Part shown: positions 63,111 to 64,000 of the stretch, piece after piece | How the letters are laid out: the number at the start of each line of letters is the position of its first letter | How positions within the stretch are numbered: the stretch's first letter is position 1 | Source of the DNA: Escherichia ruysiae | GTDB lineage: Bacteria > Pseudomonadota > Gammaproteobacteria > Enterobacterales > Enterobacteriaceae | Length of the DNA stretch: 64,000 nt | Reading direction: 5' to 3' | NCBI RefSeq assembly: GCF_031323975.1 | Contig: NZ_JAVIWS010000001.1 | Coordinates: 372,001 to 436,000, forward strand | Notes under the pieces: generated by a model | The model's input: only the letters and a program-made list of their open reading frames with translations | Told to the model about the DNA's origin: nothing | Database searches by the model: none | Translations under genes and position numbers: made by a program

Positions 63111-64000
63111 ATGGAACCAAAAACAAAAAAACAGCGTTCGCTTTATATTCCTTACGCTGGCCCTGTACTGCTGGAATTTCCGTTGTTGAATAAAGGCAGC
63201 GCCTTCAGCATGGAAGAACGCCGTAACTTCAACCTGCTGGGGTTACTGCCGGAGGTGGTCGAAACCATCGAAGAACAAGCGGAACGAGCATGGATCCAGT
63301 ATCAGGGATTCAAAACCGAAATCGACAAACACATCTACCTGCGTAACATCCAGGACACTAACGAAACCCTCTTCTACCGTCTGGTAAACAATCATCTTGA
63401 TGAGATGATGCCTGTTATTTATACCCCAACCGTCGGCGCAGCCTGTGAGCGTTTTTCTGAGATCTACCGCCGTTCACGCGGCGTGTTTATCTCTTACCAG
63501 AACCGGCACAATATGGACGATATTCTGCAAAACGTGCCGAACCATAATATTAAAGTGATTGTGGTGACGGATGGCGAACGTATCCTGGGTCTTGGTGACC
63601 AGGGCATCGGCGGGATGGGTATTCCGATCGGTAAACTGTCGCTCTATACCGCCTGTGGCGGCATCAGCCCGGCGTATACCCTTCCGGTGGTGCTAGACGT
63701 CGGCACCAACAACCAGCAACTGCTTAACGACCCGTTGTATATGGGCTGGCGTAATCCGCGCATCACTGACGATGAATACTATGAATTCGTTGACGAATTT
63801 ATCCAGGCAGTGAAGCAACGCTGGCCGAACGTGTTGCTGCAGTTTGAAGACTTTGCACAAAAAAATGCGATGCCGTTGCTTAACCGCTATCGCCATGAAA
63901 TTTGTTCTTTTAACGATGACATTCAGGGCACCGCAGCGGTAACGGTCGGCACACTGATCGCAGCCAGCCGCGCAGCAGGTGGTCAGTTAAGCGAGAAAAA
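63111..64000 (+). CDS. maeA: MaeA (SfcA), NAD-dependent malic enzyme, 5' part
   Basis: The first 296 codons of the NAD malic enzyme (about 565 residues in K-12), cut by the end of the window. It oxidatively decarboxylates malate to pyruvate. The visible part contains the malic N domain with [16 protein letters not shown] (tyrosine near 104), [15 protein letters not shown] (about 157-171), the metal-binding [11 protein letters not shown] (about 243-253) and [13 protein letters not shown] (about 264-276). An in-frame ATG at 63084 would add nine residues; the 63111 start is the usual one. Its ribosome site is weak. Confidence 0.94.
   Translation, partial: MEPKTKKQRSLYIPYAGPVLLEFPLLNKGSAFSMEERRNFNLLGLLPEVVETIEEQAERAWIQYQGFKTEIDKHIYLRNIQDTNETLFYRLVNNHLDEMMPVIYTPTVGAACERFSEIYRRSRGVFISYQNRHNMDDILQNVPNHNIKVIVVTDGERILGLGDQGIGGMGIPIGKLSLYTACGGISPAYTLPVVLDVGTNNQQLLNDPLYMGWRNPRITDDEYYEFVDEFIQAVKQRWPNVLLQFEDFAQKNAMPLLNRYRHEICSFNDDIQGTAAVTVGTLIAASRAAGGQLSEK

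Noticed and set aside
1..64000. CRISPR array, tRNA, rRNA or prophage
   Set aside because: No regularly spaced repeats, no tRNA cloverleaf or rRNA sequence and no phage structural or integrase genes were seen on either strand.

Overview
The window is chromosomal DNA from Escherichia coli or a very close Escherichia. Backbone genes are recognisable one after another (ydfZ, rspR, ydfG, dcp, ydeJ, ydeI, dgcZ, mgrR, mgtS, ydeE, eamA, marBAR, marC, sotB, ptrR, sad, glsB, yneG, dgcF, uxaB, yneE, tam; then gadB, gadC, digH, dosC, dosP, osmC, bdm, sra, maeA), in the order known from E. coli K-12 but read in the opposite direction. The strain is not K-12: several blocks differ from K-12 gene content.

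Layout. (1) 1-23037 is backbone: a selenium-linked small protein, a GntR regulator, metabolic enzymes, a zinc-controlled diguanylate cyclase, the PhoP-linked sRNA MgrR and small membrane protein MgtS, the mar antibiotic-resistance locus with its operator, exporters (YdeE, EamA, SotB), succinate-semialdehyde/glutaminase genes, a second cyclase and tagaturonate reductase. A GlxA/AraC-type regulator and divergent rhodanese (6934-8398) are intact here; only a remnant of the regulator is known in K-12. (2) 23038-51000 is a large accessory region between tam and gadB, where K-12 carries lsr, hip, yde and other genes. It holds an AT-rich gene for a CHAT/caspase-like Cys-His protein, a GNAT acetyltransferase, a LysR / alpha-beta hydrolase / MFS cassette, a decayed and shuffled ISNCY-type transposase, a complete type II secretion operon, a Rob-like AraC regulator, and a 1627-residue intimin/invasin-type adhesin. 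(3) 51618-64000 is backbone again: gadBC acid resistance, digH, the haem-based oxygen-sensing dosC/dosP pair, an omptin outer-membrane protease where K-12 has the ddp operon, osmC, bdm, sra and the start of maeA.

Most interesting content. The secretion operon (gspM to gspC, a GspS-beta/AspS type pilotin, a prepilin peptidase) has the order of the E. coli beta T2SS, but the place normally taken by the SslE (YghJ) substrate gene is taken by a 620-residue secreted protein. It reads as signal peptide, ricin-B-like lectin, crystallin-like segment, metallophosphoesterase, and a C-terminal domain strongly resembling domain 4 of cholesterol-dependent cytolysins (TGLxWEP undecapeptide-like motif and WGTTL loop). 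The island is bracketed by an approximately 85-bp direct repeat and by IS remnants on both sides, so it looks like a discrete acquired unit: one secretion machine plus its own probable host-directed effector. The CHAT-like gene is a second, independent candidate for an undescribed (possibly defence) function.

How genes work together: c-di-GMP is made or degraded by four proteins here (DgcZ, DgcF, DosC, DosP). Acid and osmotic stress functions (GadB/C, OsmC, Bdm, Sra) cluster at the right. Efflux and drug-response control (MarR/MarA, EamA, YdeE, SotB) cluster at the left, and the Rob-like regulator may touch the same regulon. No rRNA, tRNA or CRISPR array was seen. All gene identities come from reading the sequence and from memory of the families; no database search was run.
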